From IMG/VR virus record IMGVR_UViG_3300030012_001890, positions 1-29,489 of that record: a DNA stretch of 29,489 nt; one strand, given 5' to 3'. The position numbers were made by a program, and so were the translations under genes. Within the stretch, counting starts at the first letter, position 1, and each line of letters starts with the position of its first letter. Under the pieces are notes generated by a model that made no database searches, was not told the origin of the DNA, and was given only the letters and a program-made list of their open reading frames with translations. The DNA is from a virus. Positions 20,979 through 27,644 of this stretch are shown here, one piece after another.

Positions 20979-21418
20979 TAGTTACTCTTTTTATATTGTT
21001 GTGATTGAATATAATTTAACATTTTTTCTATAACATTGCACTTATCAATCCATTTTTTTGGGTGATTTCCGTACGATCCTTCAAAAGGAGCAACATTCAT
21101 CTTTTTAGAGTAAGTAAATCGTTGTATATCTCGTTGATATTCTTTACTGATAAAGTTATTAGTACAAGCAAAAAAAGGTAGGTGTGATTTGATAGCTTCG
21201 TGTATTTCAAACTTTCTTTCAGAAGTTGCATTATGTTCTTCAACTTCTTCTTTTAATAGCTTGATTACATACCATACATCGTCCATAGATGTAAAGGTGT
21301 GAACGCTGTTATTCTTTTTAAGAGGTAACTTAGCTTTATATGGAAAGGTAGAATATCTACAACCCTCACACCAATCATCTATTAATATGTTTAATTCAAG
21401 TGAGAGGGTTTCTATTCC
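20978..21418 (-). CDS. Tail assembly chaperone extension, reached by -1 frameshift
   Basis: This frame has no usable start at its beginning. It opens immediately after an in-frame TAG at 21425-21427 and runs 146 codons to the stop that overlaps the tape measure start. Joined after residue 86 of the upstream gene it gives a 232-residue product. The extension reads GIETLSLELNILIDDWCEGC and later SMDDVWYVIKLLKEEVEEHN, with a CxxC. An ATG at 21286 could also start a 102-residue piece, but no ribosome-binding site is obvious there. In lambda the analogous G and GT products load the tape measure. Position and size ratio match that role. Confidence 0.65.
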   Translation of the reverse strand, partial: GIETLSLELNILIDDWCEGCRYSTFPYKAKLPLKKNNSVHTFTSMDDVWYVIKLLKEEVEEHNATSERKFEIHEAIKSHLPFFACTNNFISKEYQRDIQRFTYSKKMNVAPFEGSYGNHPKKWIDKCNVIEKMLNYIQSQQYKKSN

Positions 21419-21423
21419 CCCAA
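21412..21423 (-). other. Putative -1 ribosomal frameshift site
   Basis: On the minus strand the short chaperone ends TTG GGG GAA TAG. A run of five G (21417-21421) lets the Gly codon GGG re-pair with GGG one base back. The -1 frame (GGG GGA ATA GAA) is blocked upstream by TAG at 21425-21427 and the zero frame is stopped at 21412-21414, so the switch must happen within this window. This is not a classical XXXYYYZ heptamer. Confidence 0.6.
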
Positions 21424-21675
21424 GCTATTGTATTCCTGAATAGCTAATTGTAATTCTACTCTATCGTTAATTGATAAAGATTTAATAAACTTATCATCTG
21501 CTCCATCTACACCATTTCTAATCCATAGTGTACTTAATGCAAATTGATTTTTAATTACTGATTGTCCATCTACTTCTTCAAAGCGTACAGAATCCATACA
21601 TTTATCAAAAGCATCTACTGACATTTCTATAAGCGTAGCTTTAACACCACTCTTAAGCGTTATCTTTTTAGACAT
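21412..21675 (-). CDS. Tail assembly chaperone, short form, 87 aa
   Basis: The product starts MSKKITLKSGVKATLIEMSV and ends LQLAIQEYNSLGE. It is a small acidic protein located between the major tail protein and the tape measure, where siphophages encode the tail assembly chaperone (gpG). CGAGGAAAGTC precedes the ATG. The end of the gene contains the frameshift site that would yield the long form. Sequence identity to known chaperones cannot be judged by eye, so position and the frameshift arrangement carry the call. Confidence 0.7.
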   Translation of the reverse strand: MSKKITLKSGVKATLIEMSVDAFDKCMDSVRFEEVDGQSVIKNQFALSTLWIRNGVDGADDKFIKSLSINDRVELQLAIQEYNSLGE

Positions 21676-21693
21676 TGACTTTCCTCGTTTTTA

Positions 21694-22713
21694 TTATTGT
21701 ATTGTGATAGAAACAATGTTTCCTGAAGTACCAGCTACTGCTTTACTACTTACGGATAAAAACATTGCATCTTCCTCTGAAAAACTTACATCGGTAATAA
21801 TACAAGTTGGTAATGATATATCTACATTTCTTGTCACACCATCTGCTGCTGTTAATGTATTTGCAACAGTAGATGTTGATTGTTCTGCAAATGTTTGTAT
21901 TAGATTATCTGTATCACCATCATACTTTACAACTGCGTCAAAGGTTACTGCCACCTCTGGAATACCTCTGTGCATTTGTTGAAAATTACCATTTACATCA
22001 TAACCACTCATAACAACATCGTTTTCAATGGTTAAACTAAATGATTTCATTACTGGATCGGAAATACCTGCAATAGTTGTTACTGCATTAGTTGAGCCAG
22101 AATCACCATAATCTGTCATAAAGTAATTTGTATTAAAACTTGCTCTGTCGTGTGTTGGAACAATAGAAGTATCATTTAATGCTGGAATACAACCAGATTT
22201 AAATGTACCTGAAATCTTTAATCTTCCTGCTTCTTCTCCTACATCTCCACTAATAGTTAATGAAGTTAAGAAACAACCCTTGAAATACATTTGTTGAGCT
22301 GCTTCTGGTGTTACTACAACTACTGCAAATGTTTTAGTATTGTCACTTACAGAATCTCCATAAGATAAATCAATACCTGCATAGTTAAATGCTATTTCAT
22401 AAGCACTTGAAGCATCAGTTGTGATATTTGAAAGAAGCATTGGTAAAATAGTAGCGTCTGCAATACCTGAAAAACTAATTTCTTTTACTGTAAGTTTGTT
22501 TGATAAGAACATATCTACAGCTTTCATAGTTCTACCTGCTCCGTGTCTTACATCTAAAACCTGTTGTGGGTTTAAAGATGGGAACTCGATAGAATCAATA
22601 TTAATAAATTTATAATCTGCGTCTGTGGCTTCTCCACCACCAATGCCATCTGCTTCAGCAGCGATGGCTAACTGAAACTGTTTAGGGCTAAACCCTTCTG
22701 CTAAATCTGCCAT
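21694..22713 (-). CDS. Major tail protein, 339 aa
   Basis: The product starts MADLAEGFSPKQFQLAIAAE and is beta-rich throughout, Ser, Thr, Asp and Gly rich, with few charges. It includes 'SLNPQQVLDVRHGAGRTMKA' and 'VTFDAVVKYDGDTDNLIQTF', typical of tail-tube proteins that stack as hexameric rings. It is directly upstream of the chaperone and tape measure, which is the conserved place for the tube gene. A 2-base gap separates it from the small gene before. Confidence 0.75.
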   Translation of the reverse strand: MADLAEGFSPKQFQLAIAAEADGIGGGEATDADYKFINIDSIEFPSLNPQQVLDVRHGAGRTMKAVDMFLSNKLTVKEISFSGIADATILPMLLSNITTDASSAYEIAFNYAGIDLSYGDSVSDNTKTFAVVVVTPEAAQQMYFKGCFLTSLTISGDVGEEAGRLKISGTFKSGCIPALNDTSIVPTHDRASFNTNYFMTDYGDSGSTNAVTTIAGISDPVMKSFSLTIENDVVMSGYDVNGNFQQMHRGIPEVAVTFDAVVKYDGDTDNLIQTFAEQSTSTVANTLTAADGVTRNVDISLPTCIITDVSFSEEDAMFLSVSSKAVAGTSGNIVSITIQ

Positions 22714-22714
22714 T

Positions 22715-22900
22715 TCACTTTACCTCTTTTTTAACTTTTTGATCTTTGATTTCTACTAAAAATTCTTTGGCTTCTTTAGGCATAGAATCAAGCTCTACAA
22801 CTTTACCATTTTTTAATCTTGCCCAATCTGCCCAGTCTAACCCTAAGTAACTTTTACCTCTAGGTAAGACACCTTCTTTCTTTTTGTACTTTTTAGCCAT
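22715..22900 (-). CDS. Small basic protein before the tail tube gene, 61 aa
   Basis: The product starts MAKKYKKKEGVLPRGKSYLG and continues LDWADWARLKNGKVVELDSM, a Lys-rich start with a Trp-containing centre. No family was recognised. It may be a tail accessory. Two short gaps join it to its neighbours, so it belongs to the operon. AAGGAG precedes the ATG. Confidence 0.6.
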   Translation of the reverse strand: MAKKYKKKEGVLPRGKSYLGLDWADWARLKNGKVVELDSMPKEAKEFLVEIKDQKVKKEVK

Positions 22901-22902
22901 AA

Positions 22903-23412
22903 TTAACTCCTTACAATATAAAAAGAACCATTAGATAATACAAAGAATTTATCATCGGAAGTTACAAACCTTGCAAATGATTGATAAACTTCTTCATATA
23001 ATACTGGTACGCTTATTCTTGATACATATACATTCTCTAAATCTGTGTCTATATTATGCTCTATAGTAGGCATACTTTCAAAGAAGTATGGTGTAGATCC
23101 TCCGTGTGAGTTGTTAAACAACACAGTTTCTATTCTACTAACATCTTTATACATTTCATCTAATGCTCTTTCATTATCATTATATGTCTTGATAACATAA
23201 TCCATTTGCATTTCATATACATTTAAATAAGAACGAGTTTTCTTCTCTACCAATGTTTGTGATTCAGGATATATTCTTAACGACTTTGTTCCTATATCTC
23301 TATAGTTATTGTCAAAATAAACAGGCAATGCACCTTTAAACTCTGTGCGTATTTTATCTCGCAATGGTGTCATTACTTTGTCGTATGTAACATTGTTAAA
23401 ACTAATAGCCAT
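22903..23412 (-). CDS. Tail completion / neck protein A, 169 aa
   Basis: The product starts MAISFNNVTYDKVMTPLRDK. Residues 15-60 (IRTEFKGALPVYFDNNYRDI) and 85-110 (ALDEMYKDVSRIETVLFNNS) line up with its upstream neighbour (23412-23831), so the two are tandem paralogues. Both are alpha/beta and resemble tail-terminator or tail-completion proteins that cap the tube at the head-tail joint. The start overlaps the stop of that neighbour. Confidence 0.6.
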   Translation of the reverse strand: MAISFNNVTYDKVMTPLRDKIRTEFKGALPVYFDNNYRDIGTKSLRIYPESQTLVEKKTRSYLNVYEMQMDYVIKTYNDNERALDEMYKDVSRIETVLFNNSHGGSTPYFFESMPTIEHNIDTDLENVYVSRISVPVLYEEVYQSFARFVTSDDKFFVLSNGSFYIVRS

Positions 23413-23831
23413 TATCTAATATTCCTTACAGTCAAATCAAAAGTTGCTTTTCTATATCCATTAATATCCTCATCGTCATTATAATTTATACTATTTATAC
23501 TGACATTAAACAATGGATTTAATTCTACCAAAGAATAAAATAGTTCTTCCACTCTTGATATTTGTTTAAAAAAATGCTTTACAGTAATATCGTTTCTTTT
23601 TCTATCTGATATATATACTTCTAATGAAAGGTTATAATTACTTCCTAGTTTAGCATACATAGTGTTTTGAGGTTCTGAATTTTCCCCTCTAAGAATAGCA
23701 AATTGATTACCTGCTATATTTGTTTTCTTGCTTCTATAAATAGGGAGAGCATTTGAGAACTCACTTCTAATTGCAGTTTGTATCGTTTCTTCGACATTAA
23801 CTTTCCAGGCATTAGTAGATGCGAGAGCCAT
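23412..23831 (-). CDS. Tail completion / neck protein B, 139 aa
   Basis: The product starts MALASTNAWKVNVEETIQTA and has IRSEFSNALPIYRSKKTNIA and HFFKQISRVEELFYSLVELN, matching the corresponding segments of protein A (same order 'IR.EF..ALPiY', 'k..SR.E..'). It is shorter at the C-terminus. It is probably a partner in head-tail joining. It overlaps the upstream connector gene by 20 bases. Confidence 0.6.
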   Translation of the reverse strand: MALASTNAWKVNVEETIQTAIRSEFSNALPIYRSKKTNIAGNQFAILRGENSEPQNTMYAKLGSNYNLSLEVYISDRKRNDITVKHFFKQISRVEELFYSLVELNPLFNVSINSINYNDDEDINGYRKATFDLTVRNIR

Positions 23832-24792
23832 TCTTACCTCGATAGAATTGTTTAAAATCTTTACGAGTCATTTTAACTGAACGCATAGAGGCATTTTCTG
23901 TTTCTTCGTAAATACCTGTTACTTCTACTTCCCACTCATCATTTTGTGTTGCAGTAGAACTATCTGATGATCCTTGAAATCTTATTTGCAATCCTGATGC
24001 TAATTCTTGATAATCTCCATTGATAACTTCATCTGTTACTACTTGATTATTTTTTAAAGTATCATCATCTTTTGCAAACACAGAATACTTAGCAGTACCA
24101 ATAGCACCACCAGTAGTTACAATAACTTTTAATCTGTCGTAGCTACCAAAGTAATTTCCTCTAGTATCAACAATATTAAGACTTCCAGACACAGACATTT
24201 TTCTTACAATACCTTTTGAAGCATCTCCTGTGTTCTGATAACTTAGCTTTGCTTTCCCTGAGTTTAAGTCTGCTATGTGCATTTGTGCTTCTTCAAATAA
24301 TGCTTCTGCTATTTCACTCGTAGGATCTTTTCCTTTCACTAAAAAGAATGCTGCGACTAATGAAGTTAGTCGTCTAATAAGATAGTCGTATGTACCATCT
24401 TTTAATAAAAATTGTTCTCTTGGTAAGTTAGAATCTAATTTAGAATCTACATAATCACTTGCGTCTTGCATCACTCTTGTTTTTAATGTAGCAAAATCTT
24501 CTCCTGCTTCCATTAATAAATCTTCTGGACTACTGCCACTATTATAATAATAAACTGCATCTGCTGCTGAATCGTAAAACCATTCATCGTTTGCATCTAC
24601 ATCAGACAAAGCTGACTGTCCAGAACCTAAATCTTTTCCGTCTGCAAAAAGAACAGTTACCAATCCAGAGTCGTGTGACACATATCTATTTGTAGATTCT
24701 GCCACCCAACCATAGACAGGTTTCTTTGTGTCAAACTCATCTAAGTTAGGAAAAGTATCTTTTAAATCTCTAGCTGTAATGTATGTAGGCAT
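23812..24792 (-). CDS. Head-tail connector / gp36-like (DUF1320-like) protein with insert, 326 aa
   Basis: The start MPTYITARDLKDTFPNLDEF and the middle ASDYVDSKLDSNLPREQFLL, followed by YDYLIRRLTSLVAAFFLVKG, match a helical head-tail adaptor of the gp36/DUF1320 kind. Between them (about residues 50-95) lies an extra beta-rich piece (DEWFYDSAADAVYYYNSGSS). A C-terminal beta domain of about 130 residues is unusual for the family. It is the first of the neck genes after the lysozyme. Confidence 0.6.
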   Translation of the reverse strand: MPTYITARDLKDTFPNLDEFDTKKPVYGWVAESTNRYVSHDSGLVTVLFADGKDLGSGQSALSDVDANDEWFYDSAADAVYYYNSGSSPEDLLMEAGEDFATLKTRVMQDASDYVDSKLDSNLPREQFLLKDGTYDYLIRRLTSLVAAFFLVKGKDPTSEIAEALFEEAQMHIADLNSGKAKLSYQNTGDASKGIVRKMSVSGSLNIVDTRGNYFGSYDRLKVIVTTGGAIGTAKYSVFAKDDDTLKNNQVVTDEVINGDYQELASGLQIRFQGSSDSSTATQNDEWEVEVTGIYEETENASMRSVKMTRKDFKQFYRGKNGSRIY

Positions 24793-25266
24793 CTATTCTC
24801 CTTTAGCTCTTTTGTACCACCCATACCAAAATTTTTCTTGTGTGGGGTTATCAGAAATTAGCAAAGAATAGAATAAAATTCTATATGAAATAAATCTATC
24901 TGCTTCTAATTTTTTACAAGCAGAAATAGTTGCTGCTCCAATCTTGCCGTCCTCTTTAATATCAAATGTATTTTTATTATTACACGCTTGTTGTAATATT
25001 TTTACTGCACGATATTGTCCAGTATTTACAACGCAATCAAAGTAAGCGTATCGTAAATCTGCAGGAAGTTTAGACGCTTTGGAAGGAATCCAATAGTCTT
25101 GATAATAAATTTCTTTTGCTTGTTCCCTAGTTAAGTTCTTGATGTCGAGGTGAGGATAGAATCGTTTGGTTATACCATACTTTGTTTCCCCACCTAAATC
25201 ATCTTTATCATTGACATAACCCCCTTCGTGTTCGAGGACTTTCTCAATGATTTCGTTAAATTCCAT
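24793..25266 (-). CDS. Endolysin, GH108 lysozyme, 157 aa
   Basis: This enzyme cleaves peptidoglycan so that progeny escape. MEFNEIIEKVLEHEGGYVND holds the catalytic Glu at position 14 (EGGY). It is followed by DDLGGETKYGITKRFYPHL and LTREQAKEIYYQDYWIP, the full GH108 pattern. The C-terminal half (KILQQACNNKNTFDIKEDGK, IGAATISA) is the linked putative peptidoglycan-binding fold. The ATG at 25266 overlaps the holin stop, so I chose it instead of an upstream extension in the same frame. There is no signal peptide, so export depends on the holin. Confidence 0.88.
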   Translation of the reverse strand: MEFNEIIEKVLEHEGGYVNDKDDLGGETKYGITKRFYPHLDIKNLTREQAKEIYYQDYWIPSKASKLPADLRYAYFDCVVNTGQYRAVKILQQACNNKNTFDIKEDGKIGAATISACKKLEADRFISYRILFYSLLISDNPTQEKFWYGWYKRAKGE

Positions 25267-25637
25267 TACGCTGATCGCTTCACTTTTTCGAATGAACGCA
25301 TTCCCCCAAGACCGAGCATACCCAGAAGTATTGTCGTGAGAGTTGTCATATCGAATACTGGTAAATCCACTTGATAGCCAAATGAATGTAACAGAAAAAG
25401 TAAGAAGGGTTGTAGTACGAAGTGATAACATAGTGCTACTCCACAAGTCCAACCAACAAAAGGACGCCAACCTGCAACAAATAAACTACTGCTATTGGCT
25501 TCAACTTTATTAACCTCGATTTGAGCTTTGTTAATCTGTTGTATAAGTTCTGCTTTTTCTGCTTTGTCAAGAGTAAAGTCATCGATTTTATCTGCTACTT
25601 TATCTATGATACCTGCGACTACATTTAACTTAGGCAT
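25266..25637 (-). CDS. Holin (three-span, Holin_3TMs-like), 123 aa
   Basis: This protein makes the inner-membrane hole that releases the lysozyme. A charged helical N-terminus (LDKAEKAELIQQINKAQIEV) is followed by SSLFVAGWRPFVGWTCGVAL, a second hydrophobic stretch (VLQPFLLFLLHSFGY) and a third, TTILLGMLGLGGMRSFEK, with the 'AGWRPf.GW' and 'LLGMLGLGG.R..EK' signatures of the three-span holin family. It overlaps the lysozyme start (TAATG), forming a two-gene lysis cassette. Confidence 0.88.
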   Translation of the reverse strand: MPKLNVVAGIIDKVADKIDDFTLDKAEKAELIQQINKAQIEVNKVEANSSSLFVAGWRPFVGWTCGVALCYHFVLQPFLLFLLHSFGYQVDLPVFDMTTLTTILLGMLGLGGMRSFEKVKRSA

Positions 25638-25857
25638 CTTCCTTCTCTTCTTTCAAAGAAGAATTAAGTTCTGCAGAAAAGTGATTCTTTGCAGCTTGAA
25701 GTTGTTGTGCTTGAAAATTCATTCTGCCGAGCTGTATATCTAAATCTCTGATTTGATTTACCATTATTTTTTGCTCGTCTTTTAGATCGTCAAATTTTAT
25801 TTCTTTGCCATCTTCTAGCAGTACTTTAAATTCATCTTGTTTTGTTTCTTTAGACAT
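25630..25857 (-). CDS. Small coiled-coil protein (DUF6447-like), 75 aa
   Basis: The product starts MSKETKQDEFKVLLEDGKEI. The following KFDDLKDEQKIMVNQIRDLD and IQLGRMNFQAQQLQAAKNHF read as the common marine-phage family of small coiled-coil proteins 'f.dL..eq..mi..i.dLd..i....f...ql'. The DUF number is from memory. It overlaps the holin start by eight bases, so it may be a lysis or virion accessory. GGAGGACAA precedes the start. Confidence 0.65.
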   Translation of the reverse strand: MSKETKQDEFKVLLEDGKEIKFDDLKDEQKIMVNQIRDLDIQLGRMNFQAQQLQAAKNHFSAELNSSLKEEKEDA

Positions 25858-25896
25858 TTGTCCTCCAGTATGTTTAATAATACTGAATATAACAAA

Positions 25897-26136
25897 TTAT
25901 GTATATCTACGCATTCTTTTTCTTGTTTTAGCAGAATACTTAGCTCGTTGCTTACCTGCTTTGGTTGCTTTTCTTTTCTTGCGAGTTTCGTATGCGTATT
26001 CTGATTTAGTCATTGCTTTTAACAGTCGTTCAGGCAAATATCTTTCACCAGTTTTTTTAGAAGGTTTACCAGATTTGGTACGCCATTTTTGTTTTGTCCA
26101 CCTACGCAGACTTTTCTGTGATTTCTTGAGAGCCAT
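25897..26136 (-). CDS. Small basic protein (WTKQKWRTKSGKPS family), 79 aa
   Basis: The product starts MALKKSQKSLRRWTKQKWRT and contains SGKPSKKTGERYLPERLLKA and SEYAYETRKKRKATKAGKQR. The 'W.kQ.WRTkSGKPS..tGERYLP' pattern is a small family conserved in marine phages, probably DUF5872 by memory, function unknown. The chain is more than a third Lys and Arg. It overlaps the gene upstream by one base. Confidence 0.75.
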   Translation of the reverse strand: MALKKSQKSLRRWTKQKWRTKSGKPSKKTGERYLPERLLKAMTKSEYAYETRKKRKATKAGKQRAKYSAKTRKRMRRYT

Positions 26137-26324
26137 TATCTATAACCACCACCTGCTCGTTTGTAGGCGAGTGCTAACATCTGTGCTTTTCTAGCACTCC
26201 ATTGTCCAGGATTACCACCTTTATTTCCTCTAAGGATTTTTTGAAATAGACGCTTTCTAAGCGCAGGTTTAGTATAATTACCTGCTTGATTGACTCTCGA
26301 TTTTCTTTTCTTTTTTCTAGGCAT
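26136..26324 (-). CDS. Small basic protein (GGxPGQWSARKAQ family), 62 aa
   Basis: The product starts MPRKKKRKSRVNQAGNYTKP and contains ALRKRLFQKILRGNKGGNPG, then QWSARKAQMLALAYKRAGGG. The 'kp.lR..l...i..G.kGG.PGQWSARKaQ.La..Yk..GGGY' pattern is widespread in marine phages, and its function is not known. It is very basic. Coupled by TAATG overlaps. Confidence 0.75.
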   Translation of the reverse strand: MPRKKKRKSRVNQAGNYTKPALRKRLFQKILRGNKGGNPGQWSARKAQMLALAYKRAGGGYR

Positions 26325-26425
26325 TACTTACGCATCTTTTTTAGTATCGCTTTTTGTAAAGCCATTGGTAATTTTTTTTGTTTAGCTGTTAAACCTTTTT
26401 TCTTTTTTTTCATTTTGCGTTTCAT
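26324..26425 (-). CDS. Poly-basic micro-protein, 33 aa
   Basis: The ATG at 26425 overlaps the stop of the thioredoxin-like gene (ATGA) and has GAGGAAATA upstream. The product starts MKRKMKKKKKGLTAKQKKLP and continues MALQKAILKKMRK. 'GLTa.QKkLP.aLQkAIlKK' is a recurring motif in small marine-phage proteins. Confidence 0.65.
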   Translation of the reverse strand: MKRKMKKKKKGLTAKQKKLPMALQKAILKKMRK

Positions 26426-26802
26426 TGTATTTCCTCTTTAATTTTTTTTAGAACTTCGTCCTCGTTAAATCTCATTGATATTCCTGCCTCAAATCTCATT
26501 ACTTCCTTACCTTTTTCTAATATAATTATAGTAGGAACTGTTTTAATATTCCACTCTTTTTGAATAACTGCACCGATATTTTTATTAGCAAGATCAATTT
26601 CTGCTATGTAACAATCTTTTAATTTTTCAATTTTCAGTCTATTTGCGTAATTCCAAGAAGCATTTACTTGTACTACTGCACAATCTTCTAAACTCATAAG
26701 TTGTATTTTTTGGAAACTATCTAAATTAACTGACTGCGAGTATAAGGGCGATTGCCATAACAATAATCCAAGCAACCATACCATACCATAGTAATAATTC
26801 AT
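26422..26802 (-). CDS. Secreted thioredoxin-fold protein lacking CXXC, 126 aa
   Basis: A cleavable signal peptide is likely (MNYYYGMVWLLGLLLWQSPL, then YSQS, residues 1-24). The mature part follows the thioredoxin fold: VVQVNASWNYANR (residues 43-55), where WCxxC would normally stand, then CYIAEIDL, IGAVIQKEWNIKTVPTIIIL with cis-Pro at 90, and VMRFEAGISM. The active cysteines are replaced, so disulphide exchange is not expected. It could be a periplasmic chaperone or decoy, or could bind a tail or lysis protein. GAGGTACAAAG precedes the start. Confidence 0.65.
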   Translation of the reverse strand: MNYYYGMVWLLGLLLWQSPLYSQSVNLDSFQKIQLMSLEDCAVVQVNASWNYANRLKIEKLKDCYIAEIDLANKNIGAVIQKEWNIKTVPTIIILEKGKEVMRFEAGISMRFNEDEVLKKIKEEIQ

Positions 26803-26816
26803 CTTTGTACCTCATA

Positions 26817-27113
26817 TTAATTATTATTCATATCAAGTAGAGTTTTATTAATACTGCGAGTATCCTCTTTAATGTCATCTACTTTTTCTTCTAACTTTTC
26901 AACTTTATCTTCTGTATTCATAATACTATTACGAATCATCTGATCTTTCAAATCATATTCTGTTCTACTAACTGGTGGTTCAGGAAGCTCTTTGGCTTCT
27001 TGTATATCAGCTTGTAGATTAAACCATAACCCCACTACCATAAATATTGTGACACCAATACTAACGGCAGTTTCTATACTTAGTGTAAATTTTGTATCTT
27101 TTCCAACTTCCAT
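26817..27113 (-). CDS. Membrane-anchored coiled-coil protein, 98 aa
   Basis: The product starts MEVGKDTKFTLSIETAVSIG. It has one hydrophobic segment at about residues 11-31, a short linker (IQEAKELPEPPVSRTEYDLK) and a heptad-rich helix from about 54 to the end (NTEDKVEKLEEKVDDIKEDT). This is a single-span protein with a long coiled coil, as in spanin-like or XhlA-like phage proteins. It may take part in lysis. AAAGGATTAAAA stands before the ATG. Confidence 0.65.
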   Translation of the reverse strand: MEVGKDTKFTLSIETAVSIGVTIFMVVGLWFNLQADIQEAKELPEPPVSRTEYDLKDQMIRNSIMNTEDKVEKLEEKVDDIKEDTRSINKTLLDMNNN

Positions 27114-27123
27114 TTTTAATCCT

Positions 27124-27396
27124 TTACCATTTTACTTTATTCGCCCAGTAAGCAGCACTCATCTTACCTCTAGCGATGTTTTTTCTGTGTCTAGCTTTAA
27201 ACGATCTCCTCCTAGCTCTTTGTGCAGCAGTTCTAGGATTCTTTCCTGCTCCTCGTACGCCTTGTTGCCCAAATCTAATCAGTCTAATCTTTCCACCTGA
27301 CTTTGCTAATACAGCGTGTGATTTCTTAGGGTGTTTAGGGGTACGCTTTGGCTTATTATATCCACTAAAGCGTATTCCCCTGTATGTAATAGCCAC
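27124..27396 (-). CDS. Basic marine-phage protein (DUF6321-like), 90 aa
   Basis: A GTG at 27396 preceded by AAGGGG starts the product MAITYRGIRFSGYNKPKRTP. The body KKSHAVLAKSGGKIRLIRFG, then QQGVRGAGKNP and RRRSFKARHRKNIARGKMSA with AAYWANKVKW, is a strong match to a family seen in cyanophages and other marine phages ('SHAVvAKeGgKi.viRFGQQGV'). Function unknown. The DUF number is from memory. Confidence 0.85.
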   Translation of the reverse strand: MAITYRGIRFSGYNKPKRTPKHPKKSHAVLAKSGGKIRLIRFGQQGVRGAGKNPRTAAQRARRRSFKARHRKNIARGKMSAAYWANKVKW

Positions 27397-27398
27397 GA

Positions 27399-27644
27399 TT
27401 ACCCCTTAATTGCTTTTAGATCTACTAATTCAGCATCTAGTTCAACTACTTGTGCTTCAAGACTTGCTTTTCTTTCTTCTGCTTGTGAAATTGCTTCATC
27501 TACTGATTTTACATCAACATAATCAACTACTTCCACATCTTTACCTGAAGCGTCTTTCATTGTACGCATCATTTTGATTTCAACCATTTTTGGTTGCTCA
27601 ACTGAAGATACTTCTACTGCTTTTTCTGAAATTACTTTAGCCAT
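27399..27644 (-). CDS. Unknown acidic coiled-coil protein, 81 aa
   Basis: The ATG at 27644 is preceded by AAGGAG at six bases; an ATG six codons further upstream is less suited. The product starts MAKVISEKAVEVSSVEQPKM and ends in a helical segment (EERKASLEAQVVELDAELVD). Possibly a fibre assembly partner, since it lies just after the fibre gene and its start overlaps that stop. No family was recognised. Confidence 0.6.
   Translation of the reverse strand: MAKVISEKAVEVSSVEQPKMVEIKMMRTMKDASGKDVEVVDYVDVKSVDEAISQAEERKASLEAQVVELDAELVDLKAIKG

Noticed and set aside
24793-25470. Longer 225-codon form of the lysozyme gene
   Set aside because: The extra N-terminus overlaps the holin and matches nothing; the GH108 domain begins at the ATG at 25266, coupled to the holin stop.
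25805-26194. 129-codon plus-strand frame opposite small minus-strand genes
   Set aside because: Antisense shadow of coupled, strongly basic genes; no ribosome-binding site.
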